Shown one piece after another: positions 17,297 to 25,850 of a DNA stretch of 56,830 bases. The translations under genes were made by a program, and so were the position numbers. The first letter of the stretch is position 1. Each line of letters opens with the position of its first letter. The stretch is from Novosphingobium sp. PhB57. Its GTDB lineage: Bacteria; Pseudomonadota; Alphaproteobacteria; Sphingomonadales; Sphingomonadaceae. Under the pieces are notes generated by a model. The model searched no databases and was not told the origin of the DNA. It worked only from the letters and a program-made list of their open reading frames with translations. The stretch is from assembly GCF_004342985.1 (NCBI RefSeq), contig NZ_SMBO01000015.1, forward strand, positions 1 through 56,830. Reading direction: 5' to 3'.

Positions 17297-17814
17297 AATT
17301 TTAGACTCTCTTGGCCGACGTCATAATGTCCGGGCTTATAGGGTTAAACGTGGGTTACCGCCAACGATCCTGGTAGAGAGTTTTGCAGTTTTTACCGGTA
17401 TCCCCGAGAATCTTAGCCCCCAGGCATGGTATTGAAAGAATCCATGAGCACAGCACCTCCGGCTTGTGATTCGGCGTCAAGGCCGAACCCCGGTTTAAAT
17501 CGGCACAAGTGTTTGAAAACGCTTTGAGGAGAAGGAGAATGATCGGTCCCCGATCGGCGCTTATCGGGACCTTGCCTCTTGCTATTGCTCGTTGCAATTC
17601 AGTGGTGTGAGCGAAATTGAATAGGGTCGTACTTCAGCACCGATCGAGGCCGTATCGGAAATCCGCTCTTTCAGAGCGAACCGCTCAAACGATCTATTTT
17701 TCAGGACACGGTTCACGCCGTTCTCGTATCGAAAGGATCAATGAAACTGAGTGTTATGGGGGAAGTGTGTTGCGCTTGGGCATTTCGCCCATACGCAGTG
17801 TCAGCCTTTTAGGC
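17297..17814. other. Intergenic region between the dcm operon and MNT-HEPN copy 2
   Basis: No gene is supported in these 518 bases. They must contain the leader and promoter of the minus-strand dcm operon near 17300-17400. GGTCCC-CGAT (17545-17554) and ATCGGGACC (17563-17571) form a strong hairpin that could separate transcription from the upstream MNT-HEPN gene, although no clean T-run follows. Confidence 0.5.
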
Positions 17815-18738
17815 TTAGTTGGCCGCCGCAGCTGCCAAGCTGGCGATGCGCTCCTGACAAATGCTGGCAACGATGCTTGTGAGCACCTCGACCCGCTCCA
17901 CCAGCCAGTCCAGGTCATCCGCTTCGATCTGATAGTGCTTCGAGTAGCGAGCTTTGATGTAGGCGTCTTTCAGCTTTTCGAACCGCTTCCGGTCCTCACG
18001 GTGCTCCCGTGGCCAAGCTTCAATCAATCGCTCGTCCAGCTGCTCCGCCATCGATCGAAGGGCAGACAGACGATGGGTGTGCGGCGTGTACAACGTAAGT
18101 GTGAGGAGGACGCCGTGGTAAAGCCGCTCAGCGGCTTGATGCAGTTCGAATGCCGCCTTTTTTGCCCAACCTCGCGCTGCCGCTTCCCGACCTTGGATGA
18201 GGAATTCATCAGCGCTCGGCAACCAGTCCTCCGCATACTCGCGGGCAAGCGCCAATGCATCGCTAGGCGATTTTGGCTTGGGTTGGGCCAGTTCATCATC
18301 GTCCGCCTGATAGATAACGACGCCCTCACGGGCGATGTCGGTAAAAAAGTAGCGGCCTTGGGAAAGGGCATCATTCACCTCGCCCAACGTATGGACAATG
18401 AAATTCACGGGCGTGCGCAGAACGCCGGTCACGTCCCGTTCCCGAATCAGCCTCTCGTCCGCATGGCTCCAATAAGTGCCAGTATCGACGAGCTTTTCGT
18501 GACTGACGATAATCAGCAAGTCGAAATCGGATCGGTATCCTTTGGCCGTGTGCGGCTCCTCGACCCAGCCACCGCGCGCGTAGCTGCCGAACAGAATGAT
18601 CTTGAGAATCCGCGCCTGCTTCTTCCAGGTCTGCTGGGCGAGCGCGACGGCGTCGCCAAATTCCTCGAAGATGAGCTTTACCACAAGCTCCAGTTCGCGG
18701 CGTTTTGCCGAGGGTAGATGATCGAGATCGGTTCTCAC
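17815..18738 (-). CDS. Nucleotidyltransferase (MNT)-HEPN fusion protein, copy 2
   Basis: The product is 307 aa and collinear with the protein encoded at 4296-5201. Shared landmarks are TDLDHLP at the start, IILFGSYARGGW and SDFDLLIIV (nucleotidyltransferase G-S and DxD), KKAAFELHQAAERLYHGVLL in the HEPN part, KARYSKHY (R-x3-H-Y) and the closing LDWLVERVEVL. Alignment with the paralog supports the GTG at 18738 rather than the ATG at 18783. The upstream element GGGAAC is a weak ribosome site. The copies have diverged widely at sequence level, so this is not a recent duplication. It lies next to the recombinase operon at the island's right end. Function is inferred as for copy 1. Confidence 0.75.
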   Translation of the reverse strand: MRTDLDHLPSAKRRELELVVKLIFEEFGDAVALAQQTWKKQARILKIILFGSYARGGWVEEPHTAKGYRSDFDLLIIVSHEKLVDTGTYWSHADERLIRERDVTGVLRTPVNFIVHTLGEVNDALSQGRYFFTDIAREGVVIYQADDDELAQPKPKSPSDALALAREYAEDWLPSADEFLIQGREAAARGWAKKAAFELHQAAERLYHGVLLTLTLYTPHTHRLSALRSMAEQLDERLIEAWPREHREDRKRFEKLKDAYIKARYSKHYQIEADDLDWLVERVEVLTSIVASICQERIASLAAAAAN

Positions 18739-18801
18739 GCTGTTCCCATAGCAAGCCAAACCGGGCGATGCACCCTTTCGCATGCATCGCCCGGCGAAGG
18801 C

Positions 18802-19059
18802 TTACCCTTTCCTGTTGTCGAATTGCTCAAGGGCGAGGGCGATCTGCCGAATAGCGATGCCCATGTGCCGGCGGAACGTGCGCCGCGAAATATGCAGCCT
18901 CCTGCATATGCGGTCCGTGCTCCAGCCTCGGCCGACCCGCAACCTAAGAAGGATGATGGAAAGCCGGGTCATGCGAGGCGCGGCAATCAGCCAAATCTCG
19001 CGACTTTCCTCCCTTTCCGCGTCCAAGAGATTCTGTCGGATCTCGTAATCATCGAACAT
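18802..19059 (-). CDS. Small helix-turn-helix protein of the recombinase operon
   Basis: The product is 85 aa. The N-terminus is acidic and helical (EIRQNLLDAEREES). The C-terminal half, GWSTDRICRRLHISRRTFRR, looks like a sigma-70 region 4-type HTH. The ATG at 19059 lies inside the end of the recombinase gene above it, with an 11-base overlap, so the two are translationally coupled. A role as excisionase or regulator of the recombinases is a reasonable inference; no close named family is recognised. Confidence 0.6.
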   Translation of the reverse strand: MFDDYEIRQNLLDAEREESREIWLIAAPRMTRLSIILLRLRVGRGWSTDRICRRLHISRRTFRRHMGIAIRQIALALEQFDNRKG

Positions 19060-20284
19060 AGCCGGCCCCCTTCGCCGAGAGGGCCGGCGGTGCCGCGCCG
19101 AGCCCCGCCGAACACAAGGCGTGAATCAGATTGCCTATGTCCTCGGTCGTCTCTTGCAGGTCACGGTCATCCAAATGAGCGTACCGGCTCGTCGATTGTA
19201 TCGACCTATGGCCGAGCAGTTGCCCAATCATCGGCAACGTTTCCGACATTGCAGCGGCGTGGCTGGCGAAACTGTGCCGCAGATCGTGGATGCGCAGGCC
19301 TTCGAAGCCGGCCCTCTTGCAGAAGGCGGGCCAGAAATTTTTGATATCGAGGGGCTTTTGAGATCGCTCGTTCCAGAAGACATGGGACCGCCCCTCCACG
19401 CGTGGCAGGCCATGCAAAAGCTTTTGAGCCTCCGCACCTAACCAAACCGTTCGAGGTCCGGTCTTGGTGTCAGTGAGTTTCAGCCGGGCCCCCACAATTT
19501 CCGGCCATAGCAGCCCGGTTATTTCGCGGCGTCGGCACCCGGTGACCAAAAGCAGATGTATCGCGGCGACATGCATAGGGGCGCGCGCTTCCTCCAGCTC
19601 GAGGGTGGCACCGAGAGCGCGAAGTTCTTCTGGCCGGAGAAAGCGAGCGAACCGCATTTGTCCGTAACGCTGAATGCTGACCGTGGGATTGGTGGACGCA
19701 GGACGTATTCCCCATTCTTCAGCTTTGTTGAACACCGTCCTGAGCACGTCCAGCGCGCGGTTAGCTCCGCCTCTCCCAGCACGCTCGGCAACATCCGCAA
19801 ACCAGAGCGCGACATCCGCCCGGGTAACCTGGTCCACCGCACGCTGCCCGAACGCGCCGTCGAGATATCGGCGACGGTAAGTGTTATGTGTTTTTAAGGT
19901 GGAGGCCTTCCATGTCGGAGCCATGCGTTCCCAATACTCCTGAAGAAACGCGTCAAAAGGTGGGATGCGCCTGGCTTGCTGGCGGTCCCCAGCAGGGTCC
20001 TGACCGGACCGCGCCCGCAGCAGGATTTGCCTGGCAATATCCTTAGCCTTGGCCTGTGACAGAAGCCGAACGTTGCATAAGGTTACGGTGCGCAGACGCC
20101 CCGCCATTTTCGTCTGGACGATGTAGACCTGTCTTCCAGACGCGTAAGTTCGAATGCCAAATCCCGGCAGTTTCTCGGCCCAGACGGTAGTTCGGTGTTT
20201 GCCAGCAGGCCGCCGTCCTGCGAGTTTAACGCCAACGTCGGCGAGGCTGTCGCTGACGATCTTTTGCAAGGTAAGGGCGGTCAT
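19049..20284 (-). CDS. Tyrosine recombinase, second of a tandem pair
   Basis: The product is 411 aa with a full catalytic set. GCRRREITGL (about 250) holds the first Arg, HDLRHSFASH (about 335) the H-x-x-R box, LGHRSIQSTSRYAHL the His and nucleophilic Tyr. The N-terminal region (KLPGFGIRTYASGRQVYIVQ) resembles the DUF4102-type arm-binding domain of island integrases, and the core-binding helical domain follows (ERMAPTWKASTLKTHNTY). The start ATG shares ATGA with the stop of the upstream recombinase. It probably works together with that protein to integrate or excise the island. Confidence 0.88.
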   Translation of the reverse strand: MTALTLQKIVSDSLADVGVKLAGRRPAGKHRTTVWAEKLPGFGIRTYASGRQVYIVQTKMAGRLRTVTLCNVRLLSQAKAKDIARQILLRARSGQDPAGDRQQARRIPPFDAFLQEYWERMAPTWKASTLKTHNTYRRRYLDGAFGQRAVDQVTRADVALWFADVAERAGRGGANRALDVLRTVFNKAEEWGIRPASTNPTVSIQRYGQMRFARFLRPEELRALGATLELEEARAPMHVAAIHLLLVTGCRRREITGLLWPEIVGARLKLTDTKTGPRTVWLGAEAQKLLHGLPRVEGRSHVFWNERSQKPLDIKNFWPAFCKRAGFEGLRIHDLRHSFASHAAAMSETLPMIGQLLGHRSIQSTSRYAHLDDRDLQETTEDIGNLIHALCSAGLGAAPPALSAKGAGYVR

Positions 20285-21459
20285 ATCGCCACCCCCAGCG
20301 CGCGCGCCATCGAGTGAGAGACGCGTGCCGCCGCCTCGTGAACCAGTTCATCGGCAAGATGGGCATAGCGGGCGGTCGTTTCCGGAAGCTCATGGCCCAG
20401 GATTCCGCCGAGCTTCGCAAGGGAGATCCCGCGCCCGATGGCGACTGATGCAAAACTGTGCCGAAGGTCATGCAGGCGAACATCCCTCAAGCCGGCTCTT
20501 TCTCGTATGAGTTGCCAGTGTTTATCCAGGCGCGCCCGGCTCAGACGATCGCCGAAGACCGCGCCGCTAGTCTCCCGACCGAGCCGGTCAAGAACATCGA
20601 TCGCTGGCCTATTCAGATAAAGACGCTTTGGCCCCGTCTTGCTGTCGGGCAAGTCGGCAAAGTGAGTTCCGATCCACTCCCACCGCAAAGCCGCAACCTC
20701 GGATCGTCGTGCGCCGGTATAGAGGAGAATCCTGACAGCGGCCGTAGCATCGGGCAGGGCTGCTTGCGTCTCGCAGAGGGCCGTAGCAAGCTGCGCATAC
20801 TCCCGTGCGGACAGATAACGCTCCATCGGCTTGCGCTTGAATCTCGGCACACCGCGACATGGGTTGCTTCCGATTTCGCGATATCCGAGGGTTTCGGCGT
20901 AACCCAGCATCACCGATAAAATGGGGATCGCTCGGTTGAACGCCCCCGTAAGGCGCGACATACTGTCTCTCCACTGGATGACATCGGACCTCTCGATGGC
21001 TCTCAGACGAAGATCGCCGAATGTCGCAACCAGCCGGTTCGCAATGTAATATCTGTTGGCGCGTTGCGTGGTGGGCTTCCACCGAGGCGAAAAGTGATTC
21101 CAGAAAAGCTGGGCGAAGGCATGAAATTCAATGTCATCGCCCGCGCGCTTACGCCCGCCGAAATCAGGCAAACCATCAAGAGCGGCGTCGGCCAGTAGGG
21201 CCTTGGCTGCCTTACGGGCATCTGTGGCCGACAGTTCGCCGACCTTACCGAGTACGGCTCGACGGGTGCTGCTGCGATAGCGGTACTGGACGATCCACCT
21301 CTTTGCGCCCGAGGGGCTGTGGCGCATCCCGAAGCCGGCGAGATCGGTATCCCAAATAATGCCCGCCACCCGAGATTTTCGGCGCGCGACATTCCCGTTG
21401 AGGTGGGCCCTTTCAGCCTCCGAATCGGCACCGAGATCATCGGTTGTGAGGGCGAGCAA
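20281..21459 (-). CDS. Tyrosine recombinase, first of a tandem pair
   Basis: The product is 392 aa. LAGFGMRHSPSGAKRWIVQY marks the N-terminal arm-binding domain, TGARRSEVAALRW (about 255) the first Arg, HDLRHSFASVA the H-x-x-R box and LGHELPETTARYAHL the His and Tyr. The start is TTG at 21459; no ATG or GTG in frame lies closer to the family N-terminus, but the start remains uncertain. It is the promoter-proximal gene of a three-gene overlapping operon pointing into the island, with palindromes and the right direct repeat just upstream. Its sequence is only distantly related to its partner, so the pair is not a recent duplication. Confidence 0.85.
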   Translation of the reverse strand: MLALTTDDLGADSEAERAHLNGNVARRKSRVAGIIWDTDLAGFGMRHSPSGAKRWIVQYRYRSSTRRAVLGKVGELSATDARKAAKALLADAALDGLPDFGGRKRAGDDIEFHAFAQLFWNHFSPRWKPTTQRANRYYIANRLVATFGDLRLRAIERSDVIQWRDSMSRLTGAFNRAIPILSVMLGYAETLGYREIGSNPCRGVPRFKRKPMERYLSAREYAQLATALCETQAALPDATAAVRILLYTGARRSEVAALRWEWIGTHFADLPDSKTGPKRLYLNRPAIDVLDRLGRETSGAVFGDRLSRARLDKHWQLIRERAGLRDVRLHDLRHSFASVAIGRGISLAKLGGILGHELPETTARYAHLADELVHEAAARVSHSMARALGVAI

Positions 21460-21506
21460 ATGGCCATTTGGAGCCTGCGGACTGCTCCCGCTTGACCCTC
21501 GGAAGG

Positions 21507-21525
21507 CCAGGGAACAAGTCCCTGG
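21507..21525. promoter_or_regulatory. Palindrome upstream of the recombinase operon
   Basis: CCAGGGA-ACAAG-TCCCTGG is a perfect 7-base inverted repeat with a 5-base centre, 48 bases before the first recombinase start. It could be an operator for the small HTH protein, a recombinase arm site or an RNA hairpin. Confidence 0.4.
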
Positions 21526-21550
21526 TTCTTCGTAAGTTGTTGTTTTTACT

Positions 21551-21565
21551 GCAGGCGAAGCCTGC
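21551..21565. repeat. Palindrome abutting the right direct repeat
   Basis: GCAGGC-GAA-GCCTGC is a perfect 6-base inverted repeat. Its right arm runs directly into the repeated TGCGTTCGGTGTGCTT, as expected for a recombinase core or arm site. Confidence 0.4.
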
Positions 21566-21655
21566 GTTCGGTGTGCTTAAGACACGATGATGCCACCGTA
21601 CTGCTGTAGACGGATAAAGTATCGATTTCGCGCGGATTTCCCGGCTCCGGCCGTG
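21563..21655 (+). repeat. Imperfect direct repeat, right copy (possible attachment-site region)
   Basis: This copy shares TGCGTTCGGTGTGCTT, a CACGA block and TTTCGCGCGG-TTTCC-TCCGGC with 5214-5310, in the same orientation and nearly the same spacing (73 versus 74 bases between outer blocks). It lies about 100 bases upstream of the recombinase operon and marks the point where chromosomal backbone genes begin. No gene is supported in 21460-21748. Confidence 0.45.
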
Positions 21656-21748
21656 CTGGCGACCCGAGGGCGTCCGCTAGGCGAGCAGCTGCTTGCGCGG
21701 AAACGGTGGCTCGGATCTGCCCGATGGATATCTGCCGAGGAAGCGAGA

Positions 21749-22837
21749 TCAAGTGCTAACCGAAGGGTCAGTGGGTGAGCGCGTCTGGTGTGTTCCACGC
21801 AGCGCTTCGATCACCTGGCGCATCGTTTCGGTGTCGCGCACGTTGAGATCGCGCTGCGGGTAGGGGACTTCGATGCCTTGCTCGCGCATGAGGCGCCAGA
21901 GCGCCTTCAAGACGTCGGACCGCACATTTCCGACGCCTTCCTCGGGATCGGTGATCCAGACGTGGATCACGAAGCTGACGCCGCGCTCCGCGAAACTGTC
22001 GAGCCAGACGGTAGGCGGCGGAGCGGCCAGGACGCGCCTTACCGACTTGGCGGCGTCCAACATGAGATGTTCCACGCGTTCGATATCGCAGGCGTAGGGC
22101 ATGACCACGGGAACCTGGATACGCACGTTCTTGCTCGAATAGGACCAGTTCTCGACCTGATTGATCATCAGGTTCTCGTTCGGGATCAGGTACTCCTTCT
22201 GATCGCGCGTGGTCAGCGATACGGCGCGGATGCCGATGCGGCGGATCTGGCCGAAAGTGGACATTCCGGCGGCATCCGTGATGGTGATGACGTCGCCGGG
22301 CTTGATCGACTTGTCCATCAGGAGGATGATTCCGGCGATCAGGTTGCCGAACGTCTTCTGCAGGCCGAAGCCGATGGCAAGGCCGAAGGCGCCGGAGAAC
22401 ACCGTCAGTGCGGTGAGGTCTATGCCCAGAACGTCGATGCCGACGAGGATCGCGATCGTCCAGATCAGCAGGCTGACCAGCTTTTCCGCCAGCAGGCGCT
22501 GGGTCTGGTCGAGCCCTGTTGCCGAGCGGAGCACACGGCTGGAAAGGCGGCTGGCACCCCAGGCGATGGAGATGACCAGCCCCAGCACGAAGAGCAGGAC
22601 GACGAGATCCCAGACCGAAATCCTGCTGGAGCCGACCTGCACCGCCAGCCGGTCCAGCGTGTCCACCAGATCGCTGAGAAAGCCGCCGTGCGAGGTGACT
22701 GCGTTCTTGAGGCCGTCCGCTCCCGCCAGCGGCTGGTCTGCCCCCGTACGGCCTGCCGCATGGGTCGCAGCCTCAGCCGTGCCGCTGGGCGACGGCGTCG
22801 GGCTGGGCATCACCATGCGGACGACCGGGTTGGTCAT
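21749..22837 (-). CDS. mscS: Small-conductance mechanosensitive channel (MscS family)
   Basis: The product is 362 aa. About 60 residues of low-complexity N-terminus precede three membrane helices: VWDLVVLLFVLGLVISIAW, LVSLLIWTIAILVGIDVLG, and the pore helix FGLAIGFGLQKTFGNLIAGI. The beta domain (KPGDVITI, RIGIRAVSL, YLIPNENLMINQVENWS) and the alpha/beta vestibule follow. The Gly/Ala packing of the pore helix is intact. It is an inner-membrane safety valve that opens under hypo-osmotic tension. Its ATG shares ATGA with the stop of the upstream metC-like gene, so it is the second gene of a two-gene operon, a pairing with no evident functional link. Confidence 0.92.
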   Translation of the reverse strand: MTNPVVRMVMPSPTPSPSGTAEAATHAAGRTGADQPLAGADGLKNAVTSHGGFLSDLVDTLDRLAVQVGSSRISVWDLVVLLFVLGLVISIAWGASRLSSRVLRSATGLDQTQRLLAEKLVSLLIWTIAILVGIDVLGIDLTALTVFSGAFGLAIGFGLQKTFGNLIAGIILLMDKSIKPGDVITITDAAGMSTFGQIRRIGIRAVSLTTRDQKEYLIPNENLMINQVENWSYSSKNVRIQVPVVMPYACDIERVEHLMLDAAKSVRRVLAAPPPTVWLDSFAERGVSFVIHVWITDPEEGVGNVRSDVLKALWRLMREQGIEVPYPQRDLNVRDTETMRQVIEALRGTHQTRSPTDPSVST

Positions 22838-24060
22838 GTCGCCGAGCCGGTCCGCTTCATGGCCGCGAGCGCCTGTTCGAGATCGGCAATGAGATCGTCC
22901 GTGTCTTCCAGCCCGACGGCGAGGCGCACGCCGTAGTGGTCGGACGGCTCGTGCTGGCCCGGAGGCCAGGGCATGATCTCGCGGTGCCGGGTCGGTTCGA
23001 TCGGCACGACCAGGCTTTCGAATCCGCCCCAGGAATAGCCGATGGCGAAGAGGTTCAGGGCGTCGATGAAGCGGTTGCGGTCGGCCATGGTGCCGCCGTT
23101 GAACACGAAGCTGAAGAGGCCGCAGCCGCCAGTGAAGTCACGCCTCCAGATGTCGTGGCCGGGCGAGCCGGGCAGCATCGGACAGAGCACTTGCGCCACT
23201 TCCGGGCGAGCTTCCAGCCAGCGCGCTATCTTCAGCGCGGATTCGGCTTCCTGGCGCAAACGCACGCCCAGGGTGCGCAGCCCGCGAAGGGCCAGTGCCG
23301 CATCGTCGGGCGAGACGACGATGCCGAGATCCTGCGCGCGTTTGCGGAGCTTCTCATAGAGTTCCTCGCCCGCGCTGGCGCTGCCCATCATCAGGTCCGA
23401 ATGGCCGCCGACATGCTTGGTGAGCGCCATGACGGTCACGTCCACGCCCTTTTCCAGTCCGGCAAAACCGAGCGGGCTGGCCCAGGTGTTGTCCAGAACG
23501 GAGACGGCGCCTTTCGCGCGCGCGATGCGGGCCAGTTCGGGAACGTCGCAAACTTCCATCGACAGGCTGCCCGGCGCCTCGATCAGGACGGCGCGGGTCC
23601 GTTCGCAGAACAAGTCTTCGTAGGCGGGAATGTTGAGCGGATCGTAGAAACGGGTCTCGATCCCGAAGTCGGCAAGCATGCCGGTGCCCATCGAGCGGGT
23701 GGGATCGTAGGCATTGTCAGTGATGAGCACGACGTCGCCCGGACGGAGCAGCGCGAGCATGACTCCGGCGATCGCGGCGACGCCCGAGGGATAGATGACC
23801 GTACCGTGGGCACCGGGCTCGATCTTGGTCAGGGCCTCGCAAAGCGCCCATTGCGTGGGAGCGCCGCGGCGACCGTAGAAGAACCGGCCGTCTTCGTTCC
23901 GGCGCGGGCCTTCCGCGAGTGCGGCGGTGTTTTCGTAGAGATGCGTGCTCGCGCGCCAGACCGGCGGGTTGACGACTGCGCCGGTCCACTCCTTGCGGCG
24001 GCCTCCGCCGACCAGCTTGGTGAATGGGGCGAGGTCGTCGAAATTGTCCAAATCGCTCAA
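22834..24060 (-). CDS. metC: Cystathionine beta-lyase (Cys/Met metabolism PLP enzyme)
   Basis: The product is 408 aa. It is a type I PLP enzyme of the Cys/Met gamma-synthase/beta-lyase family: YGRRGAPTQWALCEAL (active-site Tyr/Arg loop), YPSGVAAIAGVMLALL, VLDNTWASP (the Asp that pairs with the pyridine nitrogen) and ALTKHVGGHSD, with the Schiff-base Lys near residue 217. The C-terminal SWGGFESLV motif is typical of MetC. It would cleave cystathionine to homocysteine, pyruvate and ammonia for methionine synthesis; related members act on other cysteine conjugates. It overlaps the mscS start by four bases. Confidence 0.88.
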   Translation of the reverse strand: MSDLDNFDDLAPFTKLVGGGRRKEWTGAVVNPPVWRASTHLYENTAALAEGPRRNEDGRFFYGRRGAPTQWALCEALTKIEPGAHGTVIYPSGVAAIAGVMLALLRPGDVVLITDNAYDPTRSMGTGMLADFGIETRFYDPLNIPAYEDLFCERTRAVLIEAPGSLSMEVCDVPELARIARAKGAVSVLDNTWASPLGFAGLEKGVDVTVMALTKHVGGHSDLMMGSASAGEELYEKLRKRAQDLGIVVSPDDAALALRGLRTLGVRLRQEAESALKIARWLEARPEVAQVLCPMLPGSPGHDIWRRDFTGGCGLFSFVFNGGTMADRNRFIDALNLFAIGYSWGGFESLVVPIEPTRHREIMPWPPGQHEPSDHYGVRLAVGLEDTDDLIADLEQALAAMKRTGSAT

Positions 24061-24216
24061 AGTGCTCTCCGCTCTTGCGCTTCCAGCACTACCGCCCCGC
24101 GGGGCGGGGGTCGAGAGGCAAGACGGCCAGCGGACGCCGTGATGGCGCCGGCTGCTTCATGGCGGCAGGTGGCCGAAGCGGTAATTGGCCCGCTCAGGCC
24201 CCGGCATGCCTGAGAA

Positions 24217-25623
24217 TCAGGCGAGGCGGCGCATCGGGGAATTGGGATCCTGCCCGATGTCGCGGGCGGCTTCGACTTCACGGGCGGCGATCGTGGCATG
24301 GTCGCGCGGGCCGGTGTCGAGGCGGATGGGGGCGAGCCGGACAGTCGCGGGATCCGGACCTTCGCCCGGAACGCCCAGCGAGAACACGCGGCGCTCGGCA
24401 TGGCCATGCTCGTCCACGAGGCACAGGCGCACGAGCGGCACGAAGAGGCTGGCCTGTCCCTGGCGCATCACGCGAATCGCGTTGAGCGGCAATTGCAGTT
24501 CGCCCTTGAACGTGCGCGTTTCGCCGGGGGCGAGCGCTTCGAGGGTGTGGCGCAGCGGCAAGGCGGCAGGTTCGGGCGCGAGCTGCTCTACTTGCGATAG
24601 CGAGGCGTGGGCGGAGATCATGTCGCCTAGCACGCGCCAGGGCTCGGCAAGGCCGCTTTCCGGCGCGGCCAAGGTCAGGCGATATTGCAGCGTGGCGTAG
24701 ACGAGCGACAGGCGCAGCGTCACCGGTTCGAAATCGACTGCGATCACGCCCGGACCGGACGGCGCCGGGGCCCTTGCCGGCGCCGGATTAGGGGTCGGTA
24801 TCGCAGCTGGTGCCGGCTGCGACGGCGATTGCGGCCCGGGATTGCGCAGCGGCTGCACGCGGGGGGCCGGCGAAACGGGGGCTACGGGGTCGAGCGCGGC
24901 GATGGCGGCGGCTGCGACGGGGGCATCGGCCGTCTCCTGGACGATTTCGTCCTCGGGCTCGGCTTCAGGTTCGAGACCGGCTTCTTCCCAGGCCGTGGCA
25001 GGTGCGCGGCGGCGGCGAAGGAGCAGGAAGACGCCGACCCCGGCCGCGACCAAGGCAGCGGGGATGGCCAGCCACCACTCCGGCCAATGCGGCGTGGCTG
25101 CGGGCGGGCCTGCGAGGTCCGCTTCCGGCGCGGCGGAAGGCTGGGCCGGCAGAGCGGCGCTTTCGCTCGCTGTCGGCGTGGGGGCGGGTGCCAGCGCCGG
25201 AGCCGGAGCCGGCAACTGGGCCGAGGGGGTGACGGCGGGTGAGGGCGCGGCGGCGGCGGGTTCCGTGCGCGATGGCTCCGCCGGACGAGCGGGCGTGGCC
25301 GTGGCGGCTGGCTGGGTCGCACGCGGCTGCGGGCGGTCGCTGGCGCGCGCGGCGGGCGGCGGCGGGGCGGCGATGGTCGGCACCGGTGTCGGCCGCGAAG
25401 TGGGCGCTGCGGCGGGGGCTGCGGCCGGTACATCGGGAGCGGTGTCGCGCGGAGTGACGGTGGGGTTCTGCGGGTCCACCGGACCTTGCGGGCGCGGCGC
25501 GCCCTGGCCTTCCTGCTGGCCGGGCGGCAAGCTCCAGGTCGATTGCGCGAAAGCCGTCGTCGGTCCCGCCATGAGGCCGAGCGCAAGTGCCGCGCGTGAA
25601 AGTGGTGTCGCGAATTTAGTCAC
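24217..25623 (-). CDS. Pro/Ala-rich membrane-anchored protein of unknown function
   Basis: The product is 468 aa. It starts at GTG 25623 with a signal peptide (ALALGLMAGPTTAFA-QS), followed by about 150 residues very rich in Pro and Ala. One membrane helix (WWLAIPAALVAAGVGVFLLL, about 185-205) ends in RRRR, indicating the following part is cytoplasmic. After a second Pro/Ala-rich linker comes a folded domain of about 170 residues (VDFEPVTLRLSLVYATLQYR, GETRTFKGELQLPL) that looks like a beta-sandwich. No family name can be given. It is a single gene 157 bases downstream of the metC start on the same strand. Confidence 0.65.
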   Translation of the reverse strand: MTKFATPLSRAALALGLMAGPTTAFAQSTWSLPPGQQEGQGAPRPQGPVDPQNPTVTPRDTAPDVPAAAPAAAPTSRPTPVPTIAAPPPPAARASDRPQPRATQPAATATPARPAEPSRTEPAAAAPSPAVTPSAQLPAPAPALAPAPTPTASESAALPAQPSAAPEADLAGPPAATPHWPEWWLAIPAALVAAGVGVFLLLRRRRAPATAWEEAGLEPEAEPEDEIVQETADAPVAAAAIAALDPVAPVSPAPRVQPLRNPGPQSPSQPAPAAIPTPNPAPARAPAPSGPGVIAVDFEPVTLRLSLVYATLQYRLTLAAPESGLAEPWRVLGDMISAHASLSQVEQLAPEPAALPLRHTLEALAPGETRTFKGELQLPLNAIRVMRQGQASLFVPLVRLCLVDEHGHAERRVFSLGVPGEGPDPATVRLAPIRLDTGPRDHATIAAREVEAARDIGQDPNSPMRRLA

Positions 25624-25810
25624 ATCGGCCCCGCATCAAACTCCCAGCCCCACATTAGACCATGCGCTGAACCCGCGGTTAATGCTCCGCTCCAGCGCGG
25701 CGAGACGTGAGCGATCATAGCCCAATGCGGGGCGCGCGGGCAATCGCGCCCTTGGCGCATTTCCCCGCCGCACTTGCGGCGGCCCGCATTGCAGGGTCGG
25801 ATGTCCGTCA

Positions 25811-25850
25811 CGGTTCCGGTCCCGGTCCCCGTCGCCGTCTCGGTCGCATG
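25811..25850. repeat. Short tandem GGTTCC/GGTCCC-type repeat
   Basis: Six-base units of the form GGTYCC/CGTCGC/CGTCTC repeat about six times just ahead of queF. The stretch is low complexity and falls in the 265-base gap between the membrane-protein gene and queF, where no other feature is seen. Confidence 0.5.

Larger units (their letters stand above)
5214..21655. mobile_element. Putative integrative genomic (defence) island
   Basis: The segment is bounded by two related direct-repeat regions and has tyrosine recombinase genes just inside both ends (5625-7670 and 19049-21459). It carries only restriction, nuclease, methylase and MNT-HEPN genes plus IS scars. AT-rich stretches (10650-11300) contrast with the GC-rich backbone that begins at 21.7 kb. 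The left boundary is uncertain: the MNT-HEPN gene at 4296 and the decayed DNA before it may belong to the same or an older insertion. No tRNA gene was seen at either end. Confidence 0.45.

Noticed and set aside
17617..18717. A 366-aa plus-strand frame opposite MNT-HEPN copy 2
   Set aside because: The opposite strand aligns over its full length with the paralog at 4296-5201, so this frame is a shadow.
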